A DNA stretch of 64,000 nucleotides from contig NZ_JASISU010000003.1 in assembly GCF_030063285.1 (NCBI RefSeq), forward strand, positions 496,001-560,000. Direction: 5' to 3'. The notes beneath the pieces were generated by a model. The model made no database searches, was not told the origin of the DNA, and saw only the letters and a program-made list of their open reading frames with translations. Of this stretch, positions 53,452-62,293 are shown piece by piece. A program made the position numbers and the translations under genes. Numbering within the stretch: the first letter of the stretch is position 1; every line of letters starts with the position of its first letter. The stretch comes from Pseudarthrobacter sp. PS3-L1. Its GTDB lineage: Bacteria; Actinomycetota; Actinomycetes; Actinomycetales; Micrococcaceae.

Positions 53452-53632
53452 ACCCGCGTCGAGGATCAATCCATGGACACCGCTTCCTAGGGCGGTGGCA
53501 GAGACCTCTCGCTGGAGCTAGCGAAGCAGCCAGAGAAGTCCGCGCGGGCCCCGCCCAGGCAAAGTTCCTGGGGGACCCTCCCACAAGCCCTTGACCAATG
53601 CTTCGGACCTCGGTCCATTCAGGAGACAACAA

Positions 53633-53660
53633 AAAACCCTGTGCCTAGGCACAGGGTTTT
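53633..53660. terminator. bidirectional rho-independent terminator
   Basis: AAAACCCTGTGCC (53633-53645), TA, GGCACAGGGTTTT (53648-53660): a perfect inverted repeat with T-runs on both strands, ending the rhomboid transcript and bounding the DnaA-box region. Confidence 0.9.
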
Positions 53661-53694
53661 AGTAGAAGCAGCTTATTGCCGAGGTCAGTGCTAC

Positions 53695-54576
53695 CTAACC
53701 CACTGCAACCTTGATTACGCTGAGGAGAACCAGGACTGCCAGAACAAGTACCAGCCCCAGGCCCTGCAGGGTTCCTTGCCTGGAACCTCGGGGAGCGTAC
53801 GCGATGATTGCAGCACAGACTGCTCCGGTCACCAACCCACCGAGGTGTGCCTGCCACGCAATATTTGGAATGAGAAAGCCCACGACGGCATTGATCCCGA
53901 TAAGGACCCACAGCTGACGTGTTTGTCCACCGCGATTTCGTTGGATCACCAACATGGCTCCAAACAGCCCGAAGATAGCGCCGGAGGCACCCACCACGCC
54001 CGTCAGTTGCTGGCCCGGTAGGTAGAGGGACGTCAACAGGAGATACCCGACAGAACCTCCGATTGCAGAGACAAGGTATAGGGCAAGGAACCAGACCCTC
54101 CCCAGGAGAGGCTCAAGCGCCTGCCCAAATATCCACAACGTGTACATGTTGAGGATGATGTGGAGGAATGATCCCGGCGAATGCAGGAAGGCGGACGTAA
54201 TGGTGCGCCATGGTTCAAACTGCCCAAGGTTTGGATCTAGGAAAGCCGGATTGAAGGCGCCTGCGGAGAAGACCACGTTCCCCGGGATGAGAAGCTGAAG
54301 GGCGTAGACCACCACACATAAGGCGATGATGCTGTATGTCACCAGCGGTCGGCCAGTCGCCACGGCTCCGCCGTAGACGGATCGCACCGCCGGGATCCTC
54401 TTCTGTGCCTCGTTCACGCAGTCAATACACTGGAATCCGACGGCGGCAGCGCGCTGGCACTCGGTGCAGGCCGGGCGGCCACATCGCTGACACCGTACAT
54501 ACGATGTCCGGTCTGGATGCCGGGGGCACACCGGGACCTGGCTAGGCGACTCCGCCGCCGGATGTCCGTAACTCAT
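53695..54576 (-). CDS. rhomboid-family intramembrane serine protease
   Basis: A 293-residue protein. The first 70 residues form a Cys/His zinc-finger-like domain (VCPRHPDRTSYVRCQRCGRP, then CTECQRAAAVGFQCIDC), followed by six to seven membrane helices with the catalytic Ser in GVVGASGAIFGLFG and His in NIAWQAHLGGLV; the loop WRTITSAFLH and HIILNMYTLWIFG are family-typical. Cleaves membrane proteins within the bilayer; substrate unknown. Ten bases downstream of ppiA. Confidence 0.93.
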   Translation of the reverse strand: MSYGHPAAESPSQVPVCPRHPDRTSYVRCQRCGRPACTECQRAAAVGFQCIDCVNEAQKRIPAVRSVYGGAVATGRPLVTYSIIALCVVVYALQLLIPGNVVFSAGAFNPAFLDPNLGQFEPWRTITSAFLHSPGSFLHIILNMYTLWIFGQALEPLLGRVWFLALYLVSAIGGSVGYLLLTSLYLPGQQLTGVVGASGAIFGLFGAMLVIQRNRGGQTRQLWVLIGINAVVGFLIPNIAWQAHLGGLVTGAVCAAIIAYAPRGSRQGTLQGLGLVLVLAVLVLLSVIKVAVG

Positions 54577-54585
54577 GCGCTGGTG

Positions 54586-55131
54586 TTAGAGCTGCTCGAC
54601 ATCAATGCTTTTGATGACAACATCTTCAACCGGACGATCGCCCATTCCAGTCCGAACTGCTTCGATGGCGTCGACAACCTTCTTGGACTCGTCATCCGCG
54701 ACCTCGCCGAAGATACTGTGCTTGCCCTGCAGCCAGTCCGTCGGGATCGTGGTGATGAAGAACTGGGAACCATTCGTGCCTTTACCAGCCTGAATGCCGG
54801 CATTTGCCATTGCGAGCTTATAGGGCGCGTTGAAGGTCAGTTCCGGGTGGATTTCGTCATCAAACCGGTACCCGGGCCCACCTGTGCCACGGCCCAGTGG
54901 ATCGCCAGCCTGCACCATGAAGTCCTTGATGATGCGGTGGAAGATAGTGCCGTCATACAGCGGTGTTCCGGTCTTCTCTTCACCTGTCTCAGGATGCGTC
55001 CAGGCCTGTTCCCCGGTAGCCAGCCCAACGAAGTTCTTGACCGTCTTCGGTGCGTGGTTACCAAAAAGGTTCACCACAATATCTCCGAGGCTGGTGTGAA
55101 TAGTTGCTTTTGCTGTTCCATTTGCAGTCAT
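54586..55131 (-). CDS. ppiA: cyclophilin-type peptidyl-prolyl isomerase
   Basis: A 181-residue cytosolic cyclophilin accelerating proline isomerisation. Active-site residues: FHRIIKDFMVQAGD (Arg, Phe, Gln), MANAGIQAGKGTNGSQFFIT and HSIFGEV. ATG 55131 is chosen over 55164 because GGAAGAA precedes it and homology begins there. No signal peptide. Operon with the rhomboid gene. Confidence 0.94.
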   Translation of the reverse strand: MTANGTAKATIHTSLGDIVVNLFGNHAPKTVKNFVGLATGEQAWTHPETGEEKTGTPLYDGTIFHRIIKDFMVQAGDPLGRGTGGPGYRFDDEIHPELTFNAPYKLAMANAGIQAGKGTNGSQFFITTIPTDWLQGKHSIFGEVADDESKKVVDAIEAVRTGMGDRPVEDVVIKSIDVEQL

Positions 55132-55285
55132 GCTTCTATTCTTCCATGACTGGTGCAGGTGCACACAGCCTGCTGCGGAGTTCCGCGCTAGGTGAAATCA
55201 GTGTTAAATCGATTCTAGAAATGGCTGGTTACGGCCATTCAACGTAGGCTGGCACGAGAACCGTCACGTTAATCGGGAGGTAGTT

Positions 55286-56290
55286 GTGAAGAAGACAGAC
55301 CGTGTTGTCCGCGATTTGGAAAGCGGCGTCAGCAACGGATTTGAAAGCGCAAGGGATTGGGCGACACCCCGGGTGGAGGCTGCAGTCAATTGGACTGTTC
55401 CCCGCATCCAGCAGGGTATTGACACTGCGTCCCCCAAAATCCAAGAGGGCCTCAAATCCGCTGCGCACAATCTCGCCGACGGCGTAGAAAAAGTCACGCC
55501 CAAGATCCAGGACGGCCTGGCAAATTTGGCACCCCGTATCCATGACGCCGTGGACGGAGCCACGCCGATGCTCCACAGTGCGCTGGACCGGGCCACTCCG
55601 GTCATTTCCAACGCTCGTGACAGGGTGGTTGACGATTACCTTCCCAAGCTTTCCGATCAGTTGGGAAATGCTTCCAGCAGGGTTCACCGCACTCTTGAGG
55701 GTACCCCCGCGCAAGTGGATTCGCTGGCCAAGAAGTTTACCGACTCCAGCGTTGTCAGCACCGTTCAGGACCAGGCACACGCAGCCAGCAAACAGCTGAA
55801 GTCAACCGCTGGCGACGCCGGCAAGGCCGCAACGGAAGCGGGCAAGTCCCTTGCTGCGAAAATGGGCCACGAGCCGAAGCCTAAGAAGCGGGGTTGGCTG
55901 ATTTTCGGCATCATCGCCGCAGCAGCGGCCGCTGGCGCGGCAGCATGGAAAGCATCCCGTCCGGTTGAAGATCCGTGGAAGACACCGTCGCCAGTTTCTT
56001 CCACCACTGTCGCTGATGTGAAGGACACCGCAAAAGACGCCACGGAAAAAGCCGCCGATGCGGCGAGCAGCATCGCGGCAGACAAAGCGGACAAGGCAGA
56101 GGACACTGCCGACGACGCCTCGGCAAAAGCCAAAGACGCTGCCGAGAAAATCACCGACACTGCCAAGGACGCGGCAGACAAAGCCGGCACGGTGGCCGAT
56201 GACGCGGCAGACAAAGCCAAGCATGTAGCCACCGATGCAAAAACCGCTGTAAAGAATATCGCTTCGAGCATCAAGGATGACACCAAGTAG
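55286..56290 (+). CDS. repetitive helical membrane protein (LEA/apolipoprotein-like)
   Basis: A 334-residue protein starting at GTG 55286. Residues 1-190 carry repeats of about 11-18 residues around TP(K/R)IQ(D/E)GL (VPRIQQGIDTASPKIQEGL, VTPKIQDGLANLAPRI), predicted amphipathic helices. A single membrane helix lies at about 202-222 (RGWLIFGIIAAAAAAGAAAW). The C-terminal 100 residues are Lys/Asp/Ala-rich 11-mer-type repeats (DTAKDATEKAADAASSIA, AADKAGTVADDAADKAK) like LEA and phasin-type proteins. Could be an envelope-associated or stress-protective protein; no function is assigned. Confidence 0.75.
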   Translation: MKKTDRVVRDLESGVSNGFESARDWATPRVEAAVNWTVPRIQQGIDTASPKIQEGLKSAAHNLADGVEKVTPKIQDGLANLAPRIHDAVDGATPMLHSALDRATPVISNARDRVVDDYLPKLSDQLGNASSRVHRTLEGTPAQVDSLAKKFTDSSVVSTVQDQAHAASKQLKSTAGDAGKAATEAGKSLAAKMGHEPKPKKRGWLIFGIIAAAAAAGAAAWKASRPVEDPWKTPSPVSSTTVADVKDTAKDATEKAADAASSIAADKADKAEDTADDASAKAKDAAEKITDTAKDAADKAGTVADDAADKAKHVATDAKTAVKNIASSIKDDTK

Positions 56291-56320
56291 CAGCAGGCAG
56301 CATAATCAGTCTGCTACCTG

Positions 56321-56360
56321 AACGGAAAGGGACCGGTCTTACCGGTTCCTTTCCGTTTTT
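56321..56360 (+). terminator. rho-independent terminator
   Basis: AACGGAAAGGGACCGGT (56321-56337) pairs with ACCGGTTCCTTTCCGTT (56341-56357) with one mismatch around a three-base loop, followed by TTT. Ends the repetitive-protein transcript. Confidence 0.9.
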
Positions 56361-56495
56361 AAGTGGGCAAACGGCCAGGCAGGCTTTCTTGGCAGGGACC
56401 ATCAGCTGAGCCTCGGCAAGACCTACGCCAGCAATTGGTGAGGCCAACGGTGCTACATTTGGGTTCATTACAACTGAAAGGCCGCCGAGGAAGCA

Positions 56496-57332
56496 GTGAA
56501 CCACACCTCCCCGCAGCTCCGAGTCTCCATCATCATCCCGGCCTTCAACGAGGAATCCGTTCTGCGGCAGTGCCTCATCGCAGCTGTGTACCAATCGGTT
56601 CCTGCACACGAAATAATTGTCGTGGACAACATGTCATCTGACAGCACTGCGGATATTGTCCGGCAGGTGCAGTTGGAGTTCCCTGAAAGACCGATACACC
56701 TGCACAGTCAGGACCAGGATCAAGGACTCATTCCCACAAGGAACTATGGACTTGATAGAGCCACCGGCGAACTTCTGGGTCGAATCGATGCAGACTCAGT
56801 ACTGGAACCGGATTGGGTGGAACAAGTCCAGCGGGTCTTCCACGACCCAGACGTCCAGGCTGCGACCGGACCTGTTGTCTACTACGACATGCCACTTCGC
56901 CGATTCGGGCTCAAGGCCGACGACAAAATGCGCCAATTCATGCTGCGCTTGGCGAAGCATCAATATCATTTCCTTTTCGGATCCAACATGGCTCTTCGTC
57001 GCTCAGCCTGGGAAACAATCCGGGCCGAGGTGTGCTGCGACAGGGAAGATCAAATGCACGAGGATATCGACCTTTCGCTACATCTGGCAGAACATCATCT
57101 GAAGATCAAATATTCACCGCATATGATCTCTGGGATGTCAGCGCGACGACTCCAAGATTCGCCGAAAGACTACCGGTACTATGTGACGCGCTTCGACAGG
57201 ACGTACAAAGCTCACAACGTCAGCAAGCTTGCGCTCAAAGCACCCATGGTGGTGTTCCTTTCTGTTTACTTTCCCGCGAAGCTTCTCCGCGCGCTCCACA
57301 CGATCAATTCCCCTCAACCAGCCAGGCGTTGA
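56496..57332 (+). CDS. family 2 glycosyltransferase
   Basis: A 278-residue GT-A enzyme with SIIIPAFNEESVLRQCLIAA, VVDNMSSDSTAD and the DxD-type RIDADSVLEPDW, and a hydrophobic segment near the C-terminus (APMVVFLSVYFPAKLL). GTG start at 56496 with GAGGAAG upstream. Alone between a terminator and a convergent gene; the sugar and acceptor are unknown. Confidence 0.87.
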   Translation: MNHTSPQLRVSIIIPAFNEESVLRQCLIAAVYQSVPAHEIIVVDNMSSDSTADIVRQVQLEFPERPIHLHSQDQDQGLIPTRNYGLDRATGELLGRIDADSVLEPDWVEQVQRVFHDPDVQAATGPVVYYDMPLRRFGLKADDKMRQFMLRLAKHQYHFLFGSNMALRRSAWETIRAEVCCDREDQMHEDIDLSLHLAEHHLKIKYSPHMISGMSARRLQDSPKDYRYYVTRFDRTYKAHNVSKLALKAPMVVFLSVYFPAKLLRALHTINSPQPARR

Positions 57333-57362
57333 ACCTCGGATTTGCGGACTTAGCTGCCCGAT

Positions 57363-58295
57363 CTAGTCTGTTCCAAGCTCGGCGATGATGCGTTCATCCG
57401 ACGGGGGCCCACCGTCATCGGTAGCGGATTGACGACGGGCCTGTCCAGACACAGACACCGCCAGTCCCATCAGTATCAGGACCAGGCCGCCGTAGATCCC
57501 GACGGGAAGCTTCTCGTCGAGGAATATCGCTGCAAGGGTAGCGGCGCCGGGAATCTCCAGCAAAATGATCATTGATACGACCAACGGACTCATGGTCGCC
57601 AGGAGATGGTTGAAGGCTGTGTGGCCAATCAACTGGGCACACACAGTGATTGCGAGAATTCCCAGCCAGCCCGCTGCCTCAAATCCAGCCAAGGGCTGCT
57701 GCGTGAACCATGCCAGAAGAGCCACAAACACTGCACACATTCCATAGCAGAGGGTTGTGTAGGTGCCTGTCGTCATGCTCTGGCGGGCCTTGCCTCCGGC
57801 CATTGTGTAGAGCCCAGCCAGCGCACCTCCAGCGACTGCCAGCAGATCACCAACAAGCGCTTCACGTGACGTTCCAAGGTCAAACCCTGTAATCGCGACC
57901 ACTCCACCAAACGCCATTCCGAGACCCACCAGGACCGGCCACCGAAACCTGATGCCCCTAGCAAGTTGGAAGATCGCGATCCAGGCAGGCTGAAGGCATA
58001 CCAAGGCTGTTGCTGCCGCCACAGAAGTCAATTGCAAAGATGTAATGAAACAGGCAAAGTGCAGGGCAAGGGCAGCAGAGGCCAACAACGACCAGCGAAA
58101 TTCCTGACGCGTGACACTGCCAAAACGTCGAGGTTCCCTGACGAGCGTGGGCGTAGCCATGACGATGGCACCAATTGCGTTGCGCCAGAACGCAATTGCT
58201 AGCGCGCTAACGCTGGTTGCCCCCAGGGTGGCAGCAATGAGAGGCCCGGAGGACGCGACTCCAAGGACTCCGGCAAAGGCAAGAAGGATGTTCAC
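57363..58295 (-). CDS. EamA-family (DMT) transporter
   Basis: A 310-residue protein with ten predicted membrane helices in two EamA repeats (each about 140 residues); WRNAIGAIVMATPTLVREPR and LEIPGAATLAAIFLDEKLP are typical family segments. Exports or imports a small metabolite, unknown. Convergent with the glycosyltransferase gene. Confidence 0.9.
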   Translation of the reverse strand: MNILLAFAGVLGVASSGPLIAATLGATSVSALAIAFWRNAIGAIVMATPTLVREPRRFGSVTRQEFRWSLLASAALALHFACFITSLQLTSVAAATALVCLQPAWIAIFQLARGIRFRWPVLVGLGMAFGGVVAITGFDLGTSREALVGDLLAVAGGALAGLYTMAGGKARQSMTTGTYTTLCYGMCAVFVALLAWFTQQPLAGFEAAGWLGILAITVCAQLIGHTAFNHLLATMSPLVVSMIILLEIPGAATLAAIFLDEKLPVGIYGGLVLILMGLAVSVSGQARRQSATDDGGPPSDERIIAELGTD

Positions 58296-58338
58296 GAACC
58301 AACTTTAGTGGCAAAGGAAAACATCAGAATGCCAAAGC

Positions 58339-58375
58339 AAAAGTCCCGGCCTGCTGATCGCAGACCGGGACTTTT
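58339..58375. terminator. bidirectional rho-independent terminator after tRNA-Ala
   Basis: AAAAGTCCCGG (58339-58349) and CCGGGACTTTT (58365-58375) form an 11-bp stem with T-runs in both directions; it ends the tRNA-Ala transcript. Confidence 0.85.
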
Positions 58376-58379
58376 CTTA

Positions 58380-58455
58380 TGGTGGAGGCACGGGGACTCG
58401 AACCCCGAACCCCCTGCTTGCAAAGCAGGTGCGCTACCAATTGCGCCATGCCCCC
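58380..58455 (-). tRNA. tRNA-Ala (anticodon TGC)
   Basis: Minus-strand cloverleaf: acceptor GGGGGCA/TGCCTCC with a G-T pair, anticodon stem CCTGC/GCAGG around TTTGCAA gives TGC, T-arm GGTTCGAGTCC. The 3' CCA is encoded (58380-58382). Confidence 0.95.
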
Positions 58456-58525
58456 ATAAGAAGCAACCCATCAATCATACCTCATGTCGAGAGTGAAAAA
58501 TCCACTCAATAACCTGTGGCTGGAT

Positions 58526-58642
58526 TCAGACAACCTTGTCGGTAGCCGTGCTCCATATGCTCTTTCGGGCCTTGGATTCCTGTGCTTTCCAGTAGGAAAA
58601 AACTCCTGCGACGGCAGCTGCAATAATGAGCAACTTCTTCAC
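58526..58642 (-). CDS. DLW-39 family small protein
   Basis: A 38-residue protein: GTG start at 58642 with AGGAAGG seven bases upstream, a hydrophobic N-terminal half (KKLLIIAAAVAGVFSYW), then a charged half ending TATDKVV before TGA at 58526. Size, sequence type and place between tRNA-Ala and tRNA-Ile near gyrA match the conserved actinobacterial DLW-39 family of unknown function. Probably a one-helix membrane peptide. An ATG at 58648 is an alternative start. Confidence 0.8.
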   Translation of the reverse strand: MKKLLIIAAAVAGVFSYWKAQESKARKSIWSTATDKVV

Positions 58643-58702
58643 AATCATTCCTTCCTTGGGTCACCTTTCGGTGATCCACCACTGAAACCTGCATAGGTTC
58701 CG

Positions 58703-58776
58703 TGGGCGTACCAGGACTTGAACCTGGGACCTCTTCGTTATCAGCGAAGCGCTCTAACCGCCTGAGCTATACGCCC
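58703..58776 (-). tRNA. tRNA-Ile (anticodon GAT)
   Basis: Minus-strand cloverleaf: acceptor GGGCGTA/TACGCCC, D-arm AGCTCAGGCGGTTAGAGC, anticodon loop CTGATAA gives GAT, T-arm GGTTCAAGTCC. CCA is not encoded. Confidence 0.95.
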
Positions 58777-58786
58777 TCATGCCCTG

Positions 58787-58825
58787 TCGGGCCGAGATAT
58801 GACTTTACAGTATTTCTCGGCCCGA
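58787..58825. terminator. terminator-like hairpin downstream of the gyr operon
   Basis: TCGGGCCGAGA (58787-58797) and TCTCGGCCCGA (58815-58825) form an 11-bp stem with a 17-base loop between the DUF3566 gene and tRNA-Ile. No clear T-run. Confidence 0.65.
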
Positions 58826-58872
58826 TCCAAAATCGGGGCAGGTCTTGGACTGATCGGCCAAGAATCCCTTGC

Positions 58873-59568
58873 CTAGTCGTCCGTCAATGTGACGCCGATG
58901 CCACCAACAAGCGTCGCGGCGATGTTGTATAGAACGGCCGAAAGCATAGAGAGTGCAGTCAAGAGGACAACGTTGATCACCGCAAGGAAAACGGCGAAGG
59001 ACGCAACCTGACCAAGCGAAGCAACCTTCTGCAACTCAAATCCGCCCCCCTCAGAACCAGCGAGGGTCCCCAAGAGGCTGTCCACCTGATCAAAAATTCC
59101 CGTGAGATCCAAGACTGTCCACAGAACAATCGCTGCGACGACTGTGACAACACCAAGGGCAACAGAAAGGAGGAATGACATCTTCAGGACGGACCAGGGG
59201 TCCACTTTGCTGACCAGCAACCGCGCCCTACGGACTTTAGCCTTAGGAGCAGGCTTTACGAGTGACGGTGCAGTACCTTGGCTGGGACGCTGGGCTGGCG
59301 CACCCTGGGTAGCTGGCCTGCTTCCAGTAGGCTGCTGACCGGGCGGCCGCTGCCCTGGAGTACCAGGACGTTGGCCAGGACTGCTAGGGCGCTGTCCCTG
59401 GCCGCCACCTGTTGGAGACGTTGCAGCGGGTCGCTGTGCAGGGGGCGTGTTTGGTGCTGTTGGACGCTGTGCAGGGCGGGCAGGCGTGTTAGCCCGAGGG
59501 GTGTTGGCAGGCTTCTGCTCTCCCCCCTGGGAATTATTACCTGTGGGAAATGAGTCGGAATTACTCAC
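58873..59568 (-). CDS. DUF3566 membrane protein
   Basis: A 231-residue protein. The first ~105 residues are a disordered Pro/Gln/Thr/Arg-rich tail (repeats of PGQRPG, PAQRP), then [20 protein letters not shown] begins the DUF3566 domain with two membrane helices (about 128-155 and 190-220). Conserved directly after gyrA in actinobacteria; function unknown. Its start overlaps gyrA's stop by four bases. Confidence 0.92.
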   Translation of the reverse strand: MSNSDSFPTGNNSQGGEQKPANTPRANTPARPAQRPTAPNTPPAQRPAATSPTGGGQGQRPSSPGQRPGTPGQRPPGQQPTGSRPATQGAPAQRPSQGTAPSLVKPAPKAKVRRARLLVSKVDPWSVLKMSFLLSVALGVVTVVAAIVLWTVLDLTGIFDQVDSLLGTLAGSEGGGFELQKVASLGQVASFAVFLAVINVVLLTALSMLSAVLYNIAATLVGGIGVTLTDD

Positions 59569-62240
59569 TCGTTACCTCCGGTGTAGTCCTTGTTCGGCTC
59601 TACATCGCCCGAAGGGTCCGGGGATTCGATGTCCGAGATTGATTCTGAAAGTGCTTCTGGTTCAACGGTTTCGTTGCCAGCGCCAACTTCCGCAGCCAAC
59701 GTTACGTCATCCTCCGTCGATTCCTCACCCTCAAGACCACGCTCGCTGTTACGGGCAACTTCGATAATTCGGTCATTTTTGTCCGGTTTAGCGAAGATGA
59801 CACCCATGGTATCCCTGCCTTTTGCAGGTACGCCCTTGACGGATGAGCGGACCACTTTTCCGCCCTCCATAACGACCAGGACTTCATCCTCCTCCTGGAC
59901 AATCAGGGCACCAACCAGGTCACCCCTCTCGTCAGCGAGCTTTGCCACCTTGATGCCGAGGCCACCACGGCCCTGTAAGCGGTATTCCTCAACGGCAGTC
60001 CGCTTGGCATATCCGCCCTCAGTCACTATAAAAACGAAGGAGCCCTCTGTGATCACATTGGCAGCAAGGAGTTCATCGTCGTCACGGAACTTCATTCCGG
60101 TCACGCCTGACGTTGCGCGACCCATCGGGCGAAGGGCATCGTCACTGGCCGTAAACCGGATGGATTGCCCCTTACGGGATACCAACAACAGGTCATCCGT
60201 TTCTGAGACCAGCTGGGCCGAGACGAGTTCGTCTTCGTCACGGAGATTGATGGCGATGACGCCAGCGGACCGGTTGGTGTCATAGTCCTCGAGCCGGGTC
60301 TTTTTGACCAATCCGCGCTTTGTTGCCAACACCAGGTACGGCGAGTGCTGGTAATCCCTGAGATCCAGTACCTGCGCGATGTGCTCGTCTGGTTGGAACG
60401 CCATCAGGTTGGCGACGTGTTGACCTTTGGCATCCCGGCCAGCTTCGACCAGTTCGTATGCCTTTGCACGGTAGACCCGGCCCAAGTTCGTGAAGAACAG
60501 CAACCAGTGGTGTGTGGTCGTCACGAAGAAGTGTTCAACAACGTCATCGCCGCGGAGCTGGGCTCCCTTTATGCCCTTGCCACCGCGCTGCTGCGATCGA
60601 TAGTTATCACTGCGGGTCCGTTTGACGTATCCGCCCCGGGTGATTGTAACCACCATCTCCTCTTCGGGAATGAGGTCTTCCATCGACATATCCCCGTCGA
60701 ATCCCATCAGGATCTTGGTCCTACGGTCGTCTCCGTGTTTTGCCACAATCTCAGCAAGTTCGTTGCTGATGATCTCCCGCTGGCGGTGTTCCGAGGCAAG
60801 GATTGAGTTGTATTCGGTGATAGCCGCTTCGAGTTCAGAATGCTTGTCCTGAATCTTCTGCCGTTCCAGGGCAGCAAGGCGCCTCAGCTGCATATCCAAG
60901 ATGGCCCTTGACTGCAGCTCATCAATGTCAAGCAGTTCCATCAGGCCATCACGCGCAGCCTCAGTGGTATTGGACGCGCGGATGAGGGCAATAACCTCGT
61001 CCAGCATGTCAAGGGCCTTCAGCAGGGCCCTCAGGATGTGAGCCTCTTCCTCGGCCTTCCGCAACCTGTACCGCGTACGTCGGGCAATGACATCCATCTG
61101 GTGGGTGACCCAGTGCCTAATAAACGCGTCAAGGCTCAGTGTCCGGGGAACGCCGTCGACAATAGCCAGCATATTGGCAGAGAAGTTACTTTGCAGCTCT
61201 GTGTGCTTGTAGAGATTGTTCAGCACAACCTTTGCTACAGCATCCCTCTTCAGAACAATGACAAGGCGCTGTCCGGTACGCCCAGAGGTTTCATCACGAA
61301 GATCCGCAATACCGGCAATCTTGCCATCCTTGACCAATTCCGCAATCTTGACGGCGAGGTTGTCCGGATTGGCCTGGTAGGGCAACTCCGTAACGACCAG
61401 GCACGTACGACCCTGCAGTTCTTCCACGCTGACCACAGCACGCATGGTGATGGATCCACGCCCAGTGCGGTACGCGTCTTCGATACCCTTATGGCCCAAA
61501 ATAGTGGCTCCGGTGGGGAAATCCGGACCCTTGACCCTCAGGAGCAGCTCCTCGAGTAGCTCTTCGCGAGTAGCCGCGGGATTTTGAAGATACCACTGGA
61601 CACCCTCGGCTACTTCGCGGAGGTTGTGTGGCGGAATATTCGTAGCCATACCGACAGCGATACCTGAGGATCCGTTAACAAGGAGGTTCGGAAACCGAGC
61701 CGGCAGGATGGTTGGTTCCTGGTTCTTGCCGTCATAGTTATCGGTGAAATCTACTGTTTCCTCATCGATATCGCGGACCATTTCCATGGCGAGCTGCGCC
61801 ATTTTGGTTTCCGTATACCTGGGAGCTGCGGCACCATCGTTACCTGGGGAACCGAAGTTACCCTGCCCAAGTGCCAGGGGGTAACGCATGGTCCAGTCCT
61901 GAATGAGGCGGACCAGAGCATCGTAAATGGCAGTATCACCATGGGGGTGGTACTGGCCCATCACCTCGCCAACAACGCGCGCGCACTTGTTGAAGGATCG
62001 ATCCGGGCGGTAGCCACCATCGAACATGGCATAGAGCACACGCCGGTGAACAGGCTTCAGACCATCCCGTACATCCGGCAGGGCGCGGCCGACAATGACA
62101 GCCATGGCGTAGTCGAGGTACGACCGCTGCATCTCGGTCTGGAGATCAACTTGTTCAACGCGGTCCAACAGTGTGCCTTCAAGGGCTACCTCAGAAATGT
62201 TATCTGAATCTGCCGGTACTTCTGGGGTTTCGTCGCTCAT
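59565..62240 (-). CDS. gyrA: DNA gyrase subunit A
   Basis: An 891-residue type II topoisomerase subunit that cuts and rejoins DNA to introduce negative supercoils. Catalytic Tyr142 in APRYTETKM; quinolone-determining region [14 protein letters not shown] with Thr103 and Asp107 at the two main resistance positions. The C-terminal pinwheel has the GyrA box QRGGKGI needed for wrapping, and a long acidic tail follows. 53 bp downstream of gyrB. Confidence 0.97.
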   Translation of the reverse strand: MSDETPEVPADSDNISEVALEGTLLDRVEQVDLQTEMQRSYLDYAMAVIVGRALPDVRDGLKPVHRRVLYAMFDGGYRPDRSFNKCARVVGEVMGQYHPHGDTAIYDALVRLIQDWTMRYPLALGQGNFGSPGNDGAAAPRYTETKMAQLAMEMVRDIDEETVDFTDNYDGKNQEPTILPARFPNLLVNGSSGIAVGMATNIPPHNLREVAEGVQWYLQNPAATREELLEELLLRVKGPDFPTGATILGHKGIEDAYRTGRGSITMRAVVSVEELQGRTCLVVTELPYQANPDNLAVKIAELVKDGKIAGIADLRDETSGRTGQRLVIVLKRDAVAKVVLNNLYKHTELQSNFSANMLAIVDGVPRTLSLDAFIRHWVTHQMDVIARRTRYRLRKAEEEAHILRALLKALDMLDEVIALIRASNTTEAARDGLMELLDIDELQSRAILDMQLRRLAALERQKIQDKHSELEAAITEYNSILASEHRQREIISNELAEIVAKHGDDRRTKILMGFDGDMSMEDLIPEEEMVVTITRGGYVKRTRSDNYRSQQRGGKGIKGAQLRGDDVVEHFFVTTTHHWLLFFTNLGRVYRAKAYELVEAGRDAKGQHVANLMAFQPDEHIAQVLDLRDYQHSPYLVLATKRGLVKKTRLEDYDTNRSAGVIAINLRDEDELVSAQLVSETDDLLLVSRKGQSIRFTASDDALRPMGRATSGVTGMKFRDDDELLAANVITEGSFVFIVTEGGYAKRTAVEEYRLQGRGGLGIKVAKLADERGDLVGALIVQEEDEVLVVMEGGKVVRSSVKGVPAKGRDTMGVIFAKPDKNDRIIEVARNSERGLEGEESTEDDVTLAAEVGAGNETVEPEALSESISDIESPDPSGDVEPNKDYTGGNE

Positions 62241-62293
62241 CGTTTAAATTTTCCGTTTCAGGTATATGTCGGCTTTGGAATATAAGGCGATGC

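Larger units (their letters stand above)
52784..53632. other. DnaA-box cluster in a non-coding region
   Basis: No supportable gene. Between 52837 and 53452 there are five perfect DnaA boxes (TTATCCACA): plus strand at 52837, 53083, 53261 and 53324, minus strand at 53431-53439. Nine to ten one-mismatch boxes accompany them (52847-52855 minus, 52965-52973 minus, 53050, 53094-53102 minus, 53191-53199 minus, 53292, 53300, 53335-53343 minus, 53444-53452 minus). Several form facing pairs two bases apart or less. The canonical actinobacterial origin lies between dnaA and dnaN, beyond the right edge, so this is a second cluster: a DnaA-titration site, an origin component, or a regulatory region. Confidence 0.85.

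Noticed and set aside
52814..53469. Small minus-strand frames in the DnaA-box region (83 and 73 codons)
   Set aside because: No ribosome-binding sites or recognisable sequence; they are by-products of the repeated DnaA boxes.
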